A program made the translations under genes and the position numbers. The notes below the pieces were generated by a model. It did no database searches. It saw nothing but the letters and a program-made list of their open reading frames with translations, and was not told the DNA's origin. Positions 21,615 through 33,017 of a DNA stretch of 64,000 nucleotides are shown here, piece after piece. The number at the start of each line of letters is the position of its first letter. Position 1 is the first letter of the stretch. Source of the stretch: Bugula neritina (lineage: Eukaryota; Bryozoa; Gymnolaemata; Cheilostomatida; Bugulidae); contig CAXIUT010000272.1 in NCBI GenBank assembly GCA_964035545.1, positions 1 through 64,000 of the forward strand. The letters run 5' to 3'.

Positions 21615-23016
21615 ATGGAAGAAGAATCACATGATCTATTCAACCAATTGAACTACTCTCAGGTCTATGATCAAGAGGAAAGCAACATAGCTAGCATCTC
21701 TAGAAATTACTACTCGAAAAACTAAAATCTCATCGAAGAACTCAATAGCTTAGATCACGCCAAGTAAAAATTTAAAGCTTTTGTTGAAGAACTAGGACTT
21801 CATAAACGCACTCCCATTCGAGAGGACATCCTTATGTACTGTGGAGATCAAAAAAAGTCATAGAAATTGATAGAAAATAATCCCAAAGCAGAAGCCATCA
21901 TGAAAAAACTAGAGATCAGAATAGATAAGTAAAGAATTTTTTATTTAGAATGCTAAAAACAAGAAGAATAAAACGTAATTGGGGACAATAAGACCTAAAA
22001 ATATTGATCTGGATCATTTCAAAATATTGTGACTGGAAAGGCTACTAAGACCTTGAAAGAGATATCGTATTAATTCATCTATTTAGACTTAAGAAGATTG
22101 GCAGACAGTTGCCTCTTACATTCCTGGAGTAACAGCTCAAGGTTGTATGTTTAGGTGGTTAAGTATAAAAAAAATTACTCTTAGTTCATATAAATGGCTT
22201 TCTTCAGAATCATAACTTTTAGAAAAAATAGTAGTTGAAAGATTAGGTACAAATATCAATGATCATGGAACAATTAAAGACTGGAAGAGCATTTCCCAAT
22301 AGCTATATAAATTGAATTAAGACTAAAATAAAGTGTATAGAAACGCCAAACAATGTAAAGAACACTGGAATTGTCACCTAAATCCATAACTTAAAAAAGG
22401 TCTTTGGCAACCAGAATAAGATATCAAGTTACTTAGATTTATCAGAGACAACAAAGGACTCAAGAAATGGTCATAGTTGGTCAGACATTTTGATGGAAGA
22501 ACCGAAAATGCTCTAAAGAATAGACACAAACTGTTAATTCAAAAACTACAAAAACCCGCCAAGAACAAACATAAAAATGAACTTCAATTAATATCAGACT
22601 ATCTATAGAAGTTAGTAGTGGATCAATTGACTTCTACTATCAGAGGAGACTAAGACCTTATTTTTGAATAAAATTCTTCAATGAAAGAATAGATGGATTG
22701 TATGCTCCCAAAAGTCAAAAAAGAAGACAATAGCTATGAAACATATGACGGAGGAATCACTCCTACTAGAATTTAAAAAGTTAGTCTTTCTAACTTCAGA
22801 AATATGGACTTTCAATTTCTAAAGTCCATTCAGCCTGGAATTATCTAATCGAATGGAACTTTTAAGAAAATTAACTAGAGTCAGAAAGATCTTCCTTTTT
22901 AAAATGAGCCAGAAGCTGTAGAAGGTAAAGATGAAACCAGTATGTCAGTTAAGAAAAGTAGTGGTCCATTCACATTGACTCCTTTAATAAACTATAGATC
23001 TTTTGACATGCATTGA
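21615..23016 (+). CDS. MYB-repeat protein, SNAPc4/CDC5-like type (453 aa)
   Basis: Two 20-nt introns (21929-21948, 22067-22086) give an exact 454-codon frame. MYB/SANT repeats follow each other: RNWGQQDLKILIWIISKYCDW, then EDWQTVASYIPGVTAQGCMFRW, then DWKSISQQLYKLN...NAKQCKEHWNCHLNP. Next are GLWQPEQDIKLLRFIRDNKGLKKWSQLVRHFDGRTENALKNRH. The last two repeats carry the regular Trp spacing and the R-x-x-x-x-K-N-R recognition helix, so DNA binding is expected. The N-terminal 100 residues are acidic/polar and the C-terminal 150 are disordered. Could be a transcription factor, including a snRNA-promoter SNAPc-like subunit; the subgroup is inference. Confidence 0.88.
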
Positions 23017-23060
23017 TCTTATATTTTGTAAGTAAATTTAGTTAGTTTATTAATTAAAGA

Positions 23061-23477
23061 TCACCTCTTTTTTCTAGTCAACTTTTTAGATCTCTCACTA
23101 GAGGAACGTAAGTTACTATTTCTTCCATTTTGACTAACCACAAGTTAAGATCGATCAGGAGCTTTTTTCGCTTGAGAAAATTATAATGGTTCTTACTCAA
23201 TTAATTGCTTAGCTGAAGGCTTGGGATAGAAATAGTTCTCTACATTACCTAATGCACTCGTTCGGATATTACTATATTATAGATCATTTTAAGTGTTGTT
23301 GATTTAGCGACTGGTGTGTTTCTGCACTTTCATTCTAATTTATTGATTTTAAGCAGATCTACAAGGCTAACTATTGGCTTTGTTAAGGTGAAGTTCTTTA
23401 AGTTTCTGTAACTTTCGAGCTTGACTTCTGTTTTACATTTATTCAAGGGCAGCACTAGAAGAAATGCTAATTCCCAT
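23061..23477 (-). CDS. Putative N-myristoylated basic protein (138 aa)
   Basis: Single frame from ATG 23477 to TGA 23061. The start MGISISSSAALEQ fits the N-myristoylation pattern (Gly2, Ser6), implying membrane attachment of an otherwise polar protein. The rest is basic and Ser/Asn/Gln rich, ending SERSKKLTRKKR. No domain recognised. It lies immediately beyond the 3' end of the MORN gene on the same strand; that gene also begins with MG. Confidence 0.6.
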
Positions 23478-23760
23478 TTTAATAATATATATTCTTTATG
23501 TCCTATTAAAATTCTCATAATGAAACGTTCTATTTGATTTTACCTCAGATATTTTTATACTATCGATATTATTTCACCTTAAAATAAAAAGCTTCAAATT
23601 TTAATTTAATTAAACCTTTTAAAAATCTAATATCAGGAAGATACAGTTCTTGAAAACAATGTATAATTATCTGTTTATTTTTATTAATATAATCAAATAG
23701 TTTAATAGTTAAACCTCTGTTTATAATGATAAAGTTATTTATCAATAGACTACTTAATGT

Positions 23761-24656
23761 TCATTTCTGTCTTTTGCCGTTATCCCATCGCCCTTCCTTC
23801 CAAGTCCCATCTCTTCCCTTATACTTTCCTTAGCCGTGCTGAACTCCATTTTCCCACTCTCCTTCATATTATCTTCCATCTGGCCACCACACTCTTCCAA
23901 ACCCATGCTTTTTATCGTCATAATAATCTCCTTCATAAACTCGTCCATCAGGCCATTTAAAAATACCCTTCCCATGCATCTTATTATCCTTCCAATGTCC
24001 TTCATATTCCTTACCGTCCATCCACAAAATCTTACCAAATCCCTCCATCATGTTATCTTCAAAGGTGCCTTCATAAATAGAACCATCAGGCCAAGTAAAC
24101 TTACCCTTGCCTTGCTTTGAACCTTATTTATGTTATCTACTTTAAAATAAGTTTACCCTTAGTAAGAAGAATTGTCAGTCCATTTCTAAATTCCAAAACC
24201 ATGCTGAATATCTTAATTCCATTCACCAGTATAACTAGATCCATCACTTTTAGTATAAACTCCCTTTCCATGGGCTTTATCGTCCTTCCACTCACCTTCA
24301 TACACGTCGCCATTTGCATGAATAAGCCTACCTCGACCATTCGCCCTATCATCAACCCAATAACCTTCATAAAGAGAAAAGTCATCCCAAACCTGTTTTC
24401 CTCTACCGTTACGCATACCATTGCTGAACTGACCTATATACCTTACTCCATTGTCCATTTAGACAGGACCCTATGAGATGAAGTTTTGTCTTTAGAGATC
24501 ATCGAATTTAAAAGGACCTAATTTAGATGCAATTTATTTCGTTCTTTCGCTATAAAAATCTTAAGGTTTAAGGTTGTAGTCCATAGAACTATCAATTACT
24601 AGAGTGTTTTTAGCTTAAGTTTAGACTGAATTACAAGCCTAACACTGTGTTCCCAT
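23761..24656 (-). CDS. MORN-repeat protein with lipidation-type N-terminus (291 aa)
   Basis: One 20-nt intron at 24137-24156 is removed and the frame is then 292 codons. The start MGTQCQACNS carries Gly2 for myristate and Cys5/Cys8 for palmitate. From about residue 80 onwards there are nine or more MORN units of 23 residues: [112 protein letters not shown]. The intron falls inside a unit, and its removal restores exactly 23 residues between successive tyrosines. Likely a cortical or axonemal membrane scaffold. Confidence 0.9.
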
Positions 24657-25327
24657 CACTTGATCAATTTGAATATATTAATTTATTGATCAACTGTAAA
24701 CTCAAATAGCTTATTTTATCATATTCTTAATGATCTTATTCAAACAAAAATATCATTAAAACTATATCTTTCATGAAATAAACTGATAATCATTCTCTTT
24801 CATTATTAGAATATTATAAAAATATATGTAGAAGCTAAAATAATTAAAAATAAAGCTTAGAATCTGTTAAATCATAAAAAAATGATTATGAATCAATTGA
24901 AAATAATTTGTATGAGTTATCGAGAAAAAATATTTTTTTCAGATGACAAGTATTAATTGTTTTGATCTTATTAAACAATTAAAACAAGAAATAATAACTT
25001 AATCCTGAAAATTTATATACAATCTTCAAGGCAAATTTATCAAATGTAATTTTAATTTGAAAAGATAGCTGATTTGATAAATTTATTAAAAAGAATAAAA
25101 GAAACAAAAATGAAAAACTCAATAAATATTAAATTTCCAATCAGTTATCGCCCTAAGATGATCTTAAAGGATGATAAAAATATTGAATAAATGAATCGGG
25201 TAAAAAAATGTAACAAAATAAGAATATAAAAAATGATATTTCAGATGATTTAAAGTGCTATTTAAATAATTGATAGATGAAGAGTTGAGATAATTGTCAA
25301 GAGTTTATGAAGTAATTGTATATTATT
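24657..25327. other. Divergent intergenic spacer
   Basis: 670 bp, very AT-rich, between the start of the MORN gene (minus) and the start of the TMEM131-like gene (plus). No coding frame with protein-like composition was seen. Confidence 0.5.
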
Positions 25328-28300
25328 ATGTTAATTCAAAAGATCGTGTTAGTGTGGTGTTTGGGATGGCTGATGGGAGTGGGCGGGTCGCCTAGCCTTA
25401 GCAGCAACTACAACCTCTCCCTCGTCAACCAGTTCGCTACTCTCACTCCATCTCTCTAAGTACCGCTCTACCTACCCAGAAATAGCGACCCTCGCCCTCC
25501 CACTCCCATTCACTAAAAATACAACCTACAATACCACCTGCCTTCCACTCCCAACCTTGATCTCCCAGGTCTCAAGTAGCGCATGGTCCACAATGACTAC
25601 GTCTTAGTTCATGAGCAAGAAGCCCCTACTTCATTATTTTAAGAAAAACATCCTGAAGAATATCACTTACTGTAAAGCAGATAGTTTACAGTCATGCTAA
25701 GTAATCCTTCTGAGATATTTACGATATGCATAAACCAAATCTTCAGTGATTGTGAGTCAATAATCAGAGCTTTGAAGCGACCTCTTCCTCTCTGTATTGA
25801 TCCTTATACCAAATACCCCTTCAATTTTAATCTCTACGTGACTTCTATTAAAAACAGAGAAGTTATCAAATCAGGGATATTTTTTAATGCAACGATCAAG
25901 TACTAAAGATAAATAGTTTTCAATCGATTATGGATGAAATAAGTTAATTTCAAACTAGTCCCTAATCATCTTAAACTAAAAGCTTTTGAACTGAGAAATT
26001 GTAAACAAGACGCAAGTATTATTAGCATTAAAAATCCAGAAAAAGAATAAATAGAGCTGATGATCTAGTATCGCTACAAAAAGTATTACATCAATAATCA
26101 ACCTTTCGATAGCAAAACTTCTGTAGGCCCAGGTAAAGTATTCAGATTTATGATTTAAGGGAGGGATGCTACCATGACTGTCTATACTTATTGCCCCAGT
26201 AACCCTAAAAAAGTATACCCTCCTCTCTACTTACCTCTATACTGTCTAGATCCTCTTACAATCTAACATGTTTCAGTTGGAATTTTATCAGCAAATAACC
26301 TAGCACTAAACTATCCTTTATTTGTAACTAGTCATTCTTCATCTACCATTCAAGTAGAAGAAATATAACTATATTCATCATCTCAGGCAGTATAACTTAT
26401 CAAATCACCTACTGAACGCATATTAGTTCATTCTAACTAAAAGACAGTACAGATAGGATCTTTTATCGTTCGATCAGCCAGATACCCTTCAATAAAAAAT
26501 AATATATCTATTAAGATGCATTATAAAATGCTTAATAGTACTTAGACAGGACAAGTTCAAAAGGTATTTACTTATAGCTAACTTTATGATATTGTCACTT
26601 TAAACAATAATAGATTCTACTAAGTATCAACTCTTAAAGATTCAGAATTAAATTAAGAATAGAAAAAAAATCTTTATAATTACTCCTTTGTAAATAACTT
26701 CCAGATTCCTGTCAGACTGTAACGTCTCCATTTTAACCCTAGATAGTTCAAATTACACTGGTTTGGCTTCTCTGCTTCTTATGTCTTTCCCTCAAAAATA
26801 AAAAATTAAGTCATGCTTTAATACATAGGATCCAAAAACATCTCACTGTCTCCTATTAAATACGCAGCAGTATTTGAACTGACAGGAGGATTCATGATTC
26901 CTTTTGAAACGATGATCTATGATAACACTCTTACTTGTCTCTACCAGGGTAGATAGGACAGATGCAGCAGACTCAAACAAATCAACTTTGGATACCAAAA
27001 AACATAACATAAATCTCAAGTACAAACTATCACAATTAAAAACCTAAATCCAACCAATATCACCCTCACACTCCAACCTTACTCCCCTCCTCATGCCAGC
27101 ATCAAATTATCTCTATCAATAAGTAAACCTTTTCCTGTTTATTCTAACCCAGTTAAACATGTTAACGGTTCAATAGTGATAAGTTTAAGAAGCAGACATT
27201 CAATTAACTTAACATTGAAAGTTATTGTTAACTCTACTGTAGTTGGAGATATGGTGTTAGTGATGTAGACTCCATTTGAAACAATAAAACCCAAAATAAG
27301 ATTCCATTTTGAAACAGGAATTATTACCTTTAATCCATCAACCACCATAGTCCAGTATTCAGACAGAAAATATCAAGGGCTACTCAATCTAACATCAACT
27401 TTTAGAGAACCATACACTATTAAATAAATTATATCAGATTCTAAAAAGTTACACTTTATTTATAATGAATCAGAAGGACAAAAACAACTTATCCCAGTTC
27501 TAATTCCTTTCACTTATGATCCTCAAATAATATTCAATTTGACAGATTCATGTTGCGGGTAAGAGTTTTTGAAAACACATTTCATTGGACCGATGGTTAA
27601 AGGAGAAGAAGATATTGAAGAAAAATATTAAGTAACAGTCATCACTTCTTCAGAAATATAAGCAAAAACACAAATAAAAATATAACCTACACATTCATCT
27701 CTTGTCGCATAAGGAATGACTGAAGAAGCTCCTAAATTACTTCAACTAAAAATGTTGAAAATAAAATCTGGAAGCAACCTCTACATCAATATAACTAACC
27801 CATACTCTTAACCAATGAAATATTCTGTTGCGTTGATGCCTAACATCGTGGTGGCTAAGGCAAAAGACTACTTTACTTATTTAAAGTATGCTAAAAGAGA
27901 AAAAGTTGATACTTATTTTTGTGTAAAAAATCAAGGCAGAAATCAAAACATTATCAATTCGAGTTCTCTAAAACAATTGTTAAGGTTAGATTAAAAACCA
28001 ACTTAGTTATTGCTTCATGGAGGAAAAAGCAACACTTTGGAAAAGACTAATTTGTCAACTAATGACTATCTTTTATCATTTATGTAAACTGGAAAATAAA
28101 CTTGTTTTAAATTTAACAGTGCTCTTTATATTAAACTGCTTATTGAAAGTTAAATCTTAAATGATTTCTTAGATCGTTTTTCTTTTGAAACCACTCAAAA
28201 GTTGTTAGATAGGTAGTATCAATATCTACTTGATAGTAACTTTGCTAACATTTATGATTAATTTTACTCTTCCTTAAGCATCAACTTCTAAAAATATTGT

Positions 28301-29974
28301 AATGTAGCTGTATTTCCTATCTTCCGTTTTTGTCAAAAAATACCTTTACGTTTGGTAACTAAAGACAGTCGTTATTAAAATGTAGCAAAGGGCAAAAGAT
28401 ACCCTCGTGAAGGAAGTTGGCAGAGAGTGCTAGCAAGAGGTAGCTAACAAGTATGTTTCATTCTCAATGGGATAGGAAGCAAATCCTAGCTATCATTTCA
28501 TTTGGCAATTGCTAATAATTATTCAAAATATGATGACTATTCAGTACGTGTTGAAATGGTTGAGCCACAACTTAAAGTAGGTGATATTTCCTTTGAGCAG
28601 GGACATATTATAAATCATACTACCTTTATCAAACACTATTTTTCAGGAATTTATCAAGCACTAGAGCAGAATGATTAAAATCTGTTAAGAATAAATGGAA
28701 TAGCTCAAAAAAATAGTATAGTGCCTCTTTATTTAACAAGTGAAGATTATAATTAAAATTTTGGAGTTTTTGAAGGAAGTAGATTTTTCTAGCTAGTTAA
28801 CTCAGCAACTGTTGATGTTTAGTTTTCTCATTATGGTTTTTAGCATGTCTAAAATTGCATCAACTTTCAAGGAATTAGTATTTAACAAGTAAATAACCCA
28901 GGAAGATAGTTTAAATTAAAAGCTAACAGCAAATCAACCTTCAAGATTCAATTCCATCTTAACAAAAACTTCTATTTGAACATTACTAATCCTTTACTGC
29001 ATCGTTAGCTAACTTTATATTTATACAAGCAAAGCCACTTTAACATCAAACTCCATCTAGTGATAAAAGTAGCCGATAATTTAGTCGCCAAATTAAAGAT
29101 TAAATCTTAAGGAAAAAACTCCAACAATAGTAATCCTATCTTTTATATACTTTTGAACCTTTTTTCATTCGGTTATATTTGTCTTGTTATTTTACAACTT
29201 AAAAAAGAAGAAGAAGAAAAACAAGTAAAAATGGAAATAGCAAAGAAAAAAATAGAACTTATCAATAATTCTCCAAAAAAAATTGAAAATTCAATTTACT
29301 TTGGATCAGCTGAAAGATTAAGAAAGAATGTTAATCTACTGAGACCTACAGCCATTGGAGAAAAGATAGAAGGAGAACCAGATAGAAAACACAAATTATG
29401 TAACAGTATTTCAGAAGAAGATTTATTACAGTTCAGAAATTTAAAGGTTAAAGAAGATAAAAGTTTTGTTATCAGTTAATCTTCAGAAAGTGAACCTATT
29501 CGACTCTCTATTGAATAATCAGAGAGAGTAAAAACTGATTAGGAGTAAAAAAGTCAAAAGAGTCAAAGCAATTCGAGAAGTATTGAGGAAGTTAAGCCTG
29601 AAAATTAAGATCTCAATTCTCTCAAGAGTGAAAACTACAATGAAGAAGATGAAGAAAATTAATCAGACTTTTCAGGATCAGAGCACTCCCTGACAGAAAG
29701 TAATCTTCCTGATGGAATTTCAGTTTGTAATTAGGAACTAGATATTGACTCAAATATGGACTTTTAGTTTGGCTTTGAAAAATAAAAAGAAAAAGAGAAA
29801 GAAAAGGAAAAGCCAAAAATGAAGAAAGAAAAGAAGCAAGAATCCTAAGAAGGAATTGAGTATAAATGGTTCTAAAGTCATAATCCTTTGAAGAAATAAA
29901 AAGATCTTTTCCCTTGGATGACTCAAAATGACAAAAGGAAAAGCAAACATTCTAAGCCTCGTAAAGTTTAGTGA
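25328..29974 (+). CDS. Large type I membrane protein, TMEM131-like (1,548 aa)
   Basis: One unbroken frame of 1,549 codons with no intron. It has an N-terminal signal peptide (MLIQKIVLVWCLGWLMGVGG), ~1,250 lumenal residues with alternating beta-strand text, and a single membrane helix near residue 1275 (IFYILLNLFSFGYICLVILQL). A ~270-residue cytosolic tail follows, rich in Glu, Ser and Lys. This layout (signal, long Ig/PapD-like lumenal part, one helix, acidic tail) matches TMEM131/TMEM131L, secretory-pathway proteins acting in cargo assembly. Sequence identity was not measurable by eye, so the family name is tentative. A hydin/ASPM-type beta-domain protein is the main alternative. The first 80 codons are markedly GC-richer than the rest. 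Confidence 0.75.
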
Positions 29975-30027
29975 TTAAACCCCTCAGTAAATCCATTGAA
30001 ACTAAATATCAATATAACTCTATAGAA

Positions 30028-30357
30028 TCATTTCTTTTTTTTACTATCCTCAATCAGTTGTTTAATTTTTTATTTATAAATAGCTACTCTTTCTGTAATA
30101 GCATCTTCTTCTTCTTTTGACAGTTATTTTTGTTTACCAAGTTTTTTCATTCTCTTTTGTCTTTCTTCTTAGACAATTTGTTCAATTTATTAATCTGTTA
30201 ATCCCTACTCTACATTTCCAAGCCATTTTTTCATTAATTTCATACACCATATTGAAAGCAAGTAGCCACTAAGACCAATTATAGTCAATGTAACAAGGGC
30301 AAAAAAAGTTGGAGCTGTCTGAATATAAGAAAATATTTGACTATCAATTTACTCCAT
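30028..30357 (-). CDS. Small single-pass membrane protein with coiled-coil tail (109 aa)
   Basis: ATG 30357 to TGA 30028, one frame. One hydrophobic helix near the N-terminus (FFALVTLTIIGLSGYLLSIWC) is followed by a charged helix (QIEQIVQEERQKRMKKLGKQK) to a KKKK end. The shape resembles small tail-facing ER or mitochondrial membrane proteins, but no family is recognised. Its 3' end lies 53 bp from the stop of the TMEM131-like gene. Confidence 0.6.
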
Positions 30358-30450
30358 GATAAATTACTTTTTGAATTATAAAAATTAAATCGAACAAATC
30401 ATGTCTTCTAAATGATCTTATTTAACAAAGAAAGTGATTCTTGATTTTTT

Positions 30451-30863
30451 ATGTAGTCAGAATATTTAATATTAATTGTGAATGTGGGCAACAAGGTTGT
30501 TCAAGAGTGCTGCAAGTGTGCGTCCAATGGTTTCACTAACAGCTTCTCCTGCACATTTCATGAGTATTGCCAAACCTGTCTTGAAGTACTTGCTGATAGT
30601 TAGATAGTGATTGCACATTCATGAGGATGCAGAGCTTATCTCTGGTACCCAATATGTTTTTGCACAACGTTCGAGAATTGATGGAGAAGATGAGTGAAGG
30701 CTAAGAAGGATCTTCTTTAGCAGAACTCATGGAACTTAGTTTATTGAACCAAAGTAAGCTTAGTCTAGGTATCATTCTTAACCAGGATGATTTAAATTCA
30801 GAATTGGCAATTAATTTAGGCATAGGAATGGATGTACGTATGACTACAACTCCTGATTGTTGA
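30451..30863 (+). CDS. RING-like zinc-finger protein, one frame change
   Basis: Reads ECCKCASNGFTNSF SCTFHEYCQTCLE, a C-x2-C...C-x2-H-x2-C-x2-C RING-type first half. In another frame it continues MQSLSLVPNMFLHNVRELMEKMSEGQEG to TGA 30863. The change falls between 30590 and 30620. A 14-nt GT...AG segment at 30588-30601 or a single missing base would join the parts. The final Cys pair of the RING is not clear, so zinc binding and E3 activity are uncertain. The PN-x-x-L-x-N-V-x-E text after the finger is typical of RING proteins. Confidence 0.5.
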
Positions 30864-31016
30864 ATATATCATCAACACATATTGTCAGAGTAAATCTTTA
30901 AAACATTTTACGACTTTTAATCTCTATTTTATCAATTTCAATTTTAAACTTCAATAAGATATGATGGAATATTTTGTTTTAAAACTTAAATTAAGAAGTA
31001 ATAGAAGGTGATTTTA

Positions 31017-31093
31017 TGAAACAGATCATCACTTTCTTTCAAAGAACTCCCCAAGTTTCAGAAGTCCTCCTCATTTCTCGATCATCTGTTTCA
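31017..31093 (-). promoter_or_regulatory. SECIS element for selenoprotein W
   Basis: On the minus strand, beginning 16 nt after the stop of the selenoprotein W frame, the RNA can fold with a perfect 10-bp outer stem (TGAAACAGAT with ATCTGTTTCA). Then come an internal loop, ATGA on the 5' side facing a GA on the 3' side (the kink-turn quartet), and a ~10-bp upper stem with G-U pairs. The apical loop holds unpaired AAA 12 nt after ATGA. This is the eukaryotic SECIS layout. Confidence 0.8.
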
Positions 31094-31108
31094 AGATAAG
31101 CAACATCA

Positions 31109-31363
31109 TCATGCACTTGATTTCAAAGCAGCCAAGATTTCAGCGTGTGCAGCTTCAGTTTCGGCTCTTCCCTTTTCCCATAAGGTCTGGAGTGCTCCTC
31201 CCTTAACCCAGCTTACCTTGATGGTTCCAGTGGTCTTGCCAGCAGAGTGGGTCTTGACTTCCACATTCTCACCATAGTTCTTGGAGATGTAGTCCTTAAG
31301 TCTGGTTGCGGGTCCTCCGTATCCTCATGCTCCACAGTATTCAATATCAATTTGCTTAGACAT
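31109..31363 (-). CDS. SELENOW: Selenoprotein W (84 aa, Sec at residue 13)
   Basis: From ATG 31363 the frame reads MSKQIDIEYCGA, then TGA at 31325-31327, then GYGGPATRLKDYIS and on to two consecutive TGA codons at 31109 and 31106. YCGA[U]GY is the diagnostic CxxU redox motif of SelW (Rdx family, thioredoxin-like fold). TGA sits exactly at the selenocysteine position. The remainder (KTHSAGKTTGTIKVSW, KGGALQTLWEKGRAETE) and the length fit the family. A SECIS structure lies just downstream. The gene is GC-richer than its surroundings, as in highly expressed ciliate genes. So TGA has two meanings in this genome, stop and Sec. Confidence 0.95.
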
Positions 31364-31731
31364 CAATAAAATTATGAAAATTTGATTTGATTTTTGTACT
31401 TATATTAACTAAGCTACTCACAAAAATTAATTTTATTCATTTACTTGTATTTTATTCAAGGGTTATAATAAAGATCAAATTTGTCTTTAAAATAAAAAAT
31501 ATTTATGAAAAGGTAGATCACTATTAACTTGTTTTAAGCTTGACTCAAATAAAAGTTTTGCTTTTTTATAGTCCTACATGAAAATAAAGACTGTATTTTT
31601 TCTATTAATAGACCCTCTTATACTTCTTTGATGAAATTGTAATCAAAATTACTTATAAAATCATAAAAATCAAGTTATTTTTTGATGATTTTCTATTCGT
31701 ATAAAAATATATTTTATAACTAAAATACTAA
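31364..31731. other. Divergent intergenic spacer
   Basis: AT-rich region between the 5' ends of the selenoprotein W gene (minus) and the Hook-like gene (plus). No distinct element recognised. Confidence 0.5.
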
Positions 31732-32961
31732 ATGAATAATAAACAGAAAGACTCTAACTTACTTATTACTTGGATCAACTAATAACGTTCTCATAGAGGT
31801 TTATAAACTAAAATCTATGATTTTTAGCATCTAAAAGAGACTGATTTTCTCTATCAGCTACTAATATCAGTTAGTCCATCTCATTTCAGTGGTCTTAATC
31901 ATCTTAGTTTTGATATAAAAAGTTACCTACCAGCTTTAGAAGAGTATTTGATTGGAGTTGAGGGAAAGAAACTCAAAAGAGCTTATCGAAAAGAGGTACT
32001 TTAGCAATAATCATTGGTATAGATGGTCAAAATAACTTTGTTTTTATTGATTAAAAGTGATAATAAACAAGACTATATTACTCGGATAGTAGAAATGAGC
32101 ACTTAAATACAAGAATACTTGATGTAATAATTACAGGGAGTTCAATAAAAAATGCAAAGTTATGTCTAAATCAAAGAAATATTGTCAGCAGTTTAAAAAT
32201 TAGAATAATAGAATGAAAATTTAAAAGAAAATCTTAAAAATTGTAACTAAATCAATGAAGAACTCAACTAATTTATCATAGAATCTAGTCAGGATAATGC
32301 CAAATTATAAAAATAAATAAGTAAATACCAGTCCTAAAAAAAGCAAGTTTATGAAGAGCTACAAGTTGTTGATATAAAATAGTATGTAGAATTGTTCAAA
32401 AATGTAAAACAATAAAATAACTCACTTGTTGACTATGTTCAAGTTTTAGAAGAGAACAAAAAAGAAATAGAAAATGAAAATCAAACTCTTAAGAACAAGA
32501 TCAATGAAGATTTTGATATGATAGGAGAACTAAATGAACAAATCAGTAGTATTAAATAAAGCTATAATGTTATGAAAGAAGAAATGAGTACTTTATCTGC
32601 AAGTTACGATCAATCAAGTTTTGAGGATAGTGTTCTCAGAGAAAACAAGAATTTTGGAAATGTTAAGCTAAGATGTTCAATTGATACAACTTGTTCTGAT
32701 CGACATTCTCTGATTCTAAATCATTTATTTGATTAGGAATAGAATAACTAAAATGAAAAATTAAGAGCCTATAATCAAGAAATAATGTATAAATTATAGT
32801 CAGCTTACAAAACAATCAGTAATCTTTCAAACTAAGTTACTAATCTTAAAGAAGAAAAAGTTAAAGTATAGAAAAAAAGTAACTTCTTGGAAAAAAAAGT
32901 AGTCAGTCTCAAAAAATAACATAATAGATTTATCAAAGAGATCCAAAATATAGGTTATTGA
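31732..32961 (+). CDS. Hook-like microtubule adaptor (409 aa)
   Basis: Uninterrupted 410-codon frame. The N-terminal 150 residues resemble the Hook-type calponin-homology domain: LLITWINQQRSH at the start, FLYQLLISVSPSHF (the LW.L...dp..F helix), then KITLFLLIKSDNKQDYITRIVEMSTQIQEYLM. The last matches the Hook-domain helix with LLQLVLGCA...K.EyI..Im.Le..vQ..vM. The rest is continuous coiled coil (LEEQQNENLKENLKNC-type heptads) to TGA 32961. Hook proteins activate dynein and link it to vesicles. The family C-terminal cargo region is short here. Assignment is by pattern and moderately secure. Confidence 0.65.
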
Positions 32962-33017
32962 TTGAGTCAAAGAGTTATTGTTAGTATATAATTTTAAAGA
33001 TATTTTCTATCAATGAA

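Noticed and set aside
31325-31327. TGA in selenoprotein W as a nonsense mutation or sequencing error
   Set aside because: It lies exactly at the Sec site of the CxxU motif and a SECIS-like structure follows.
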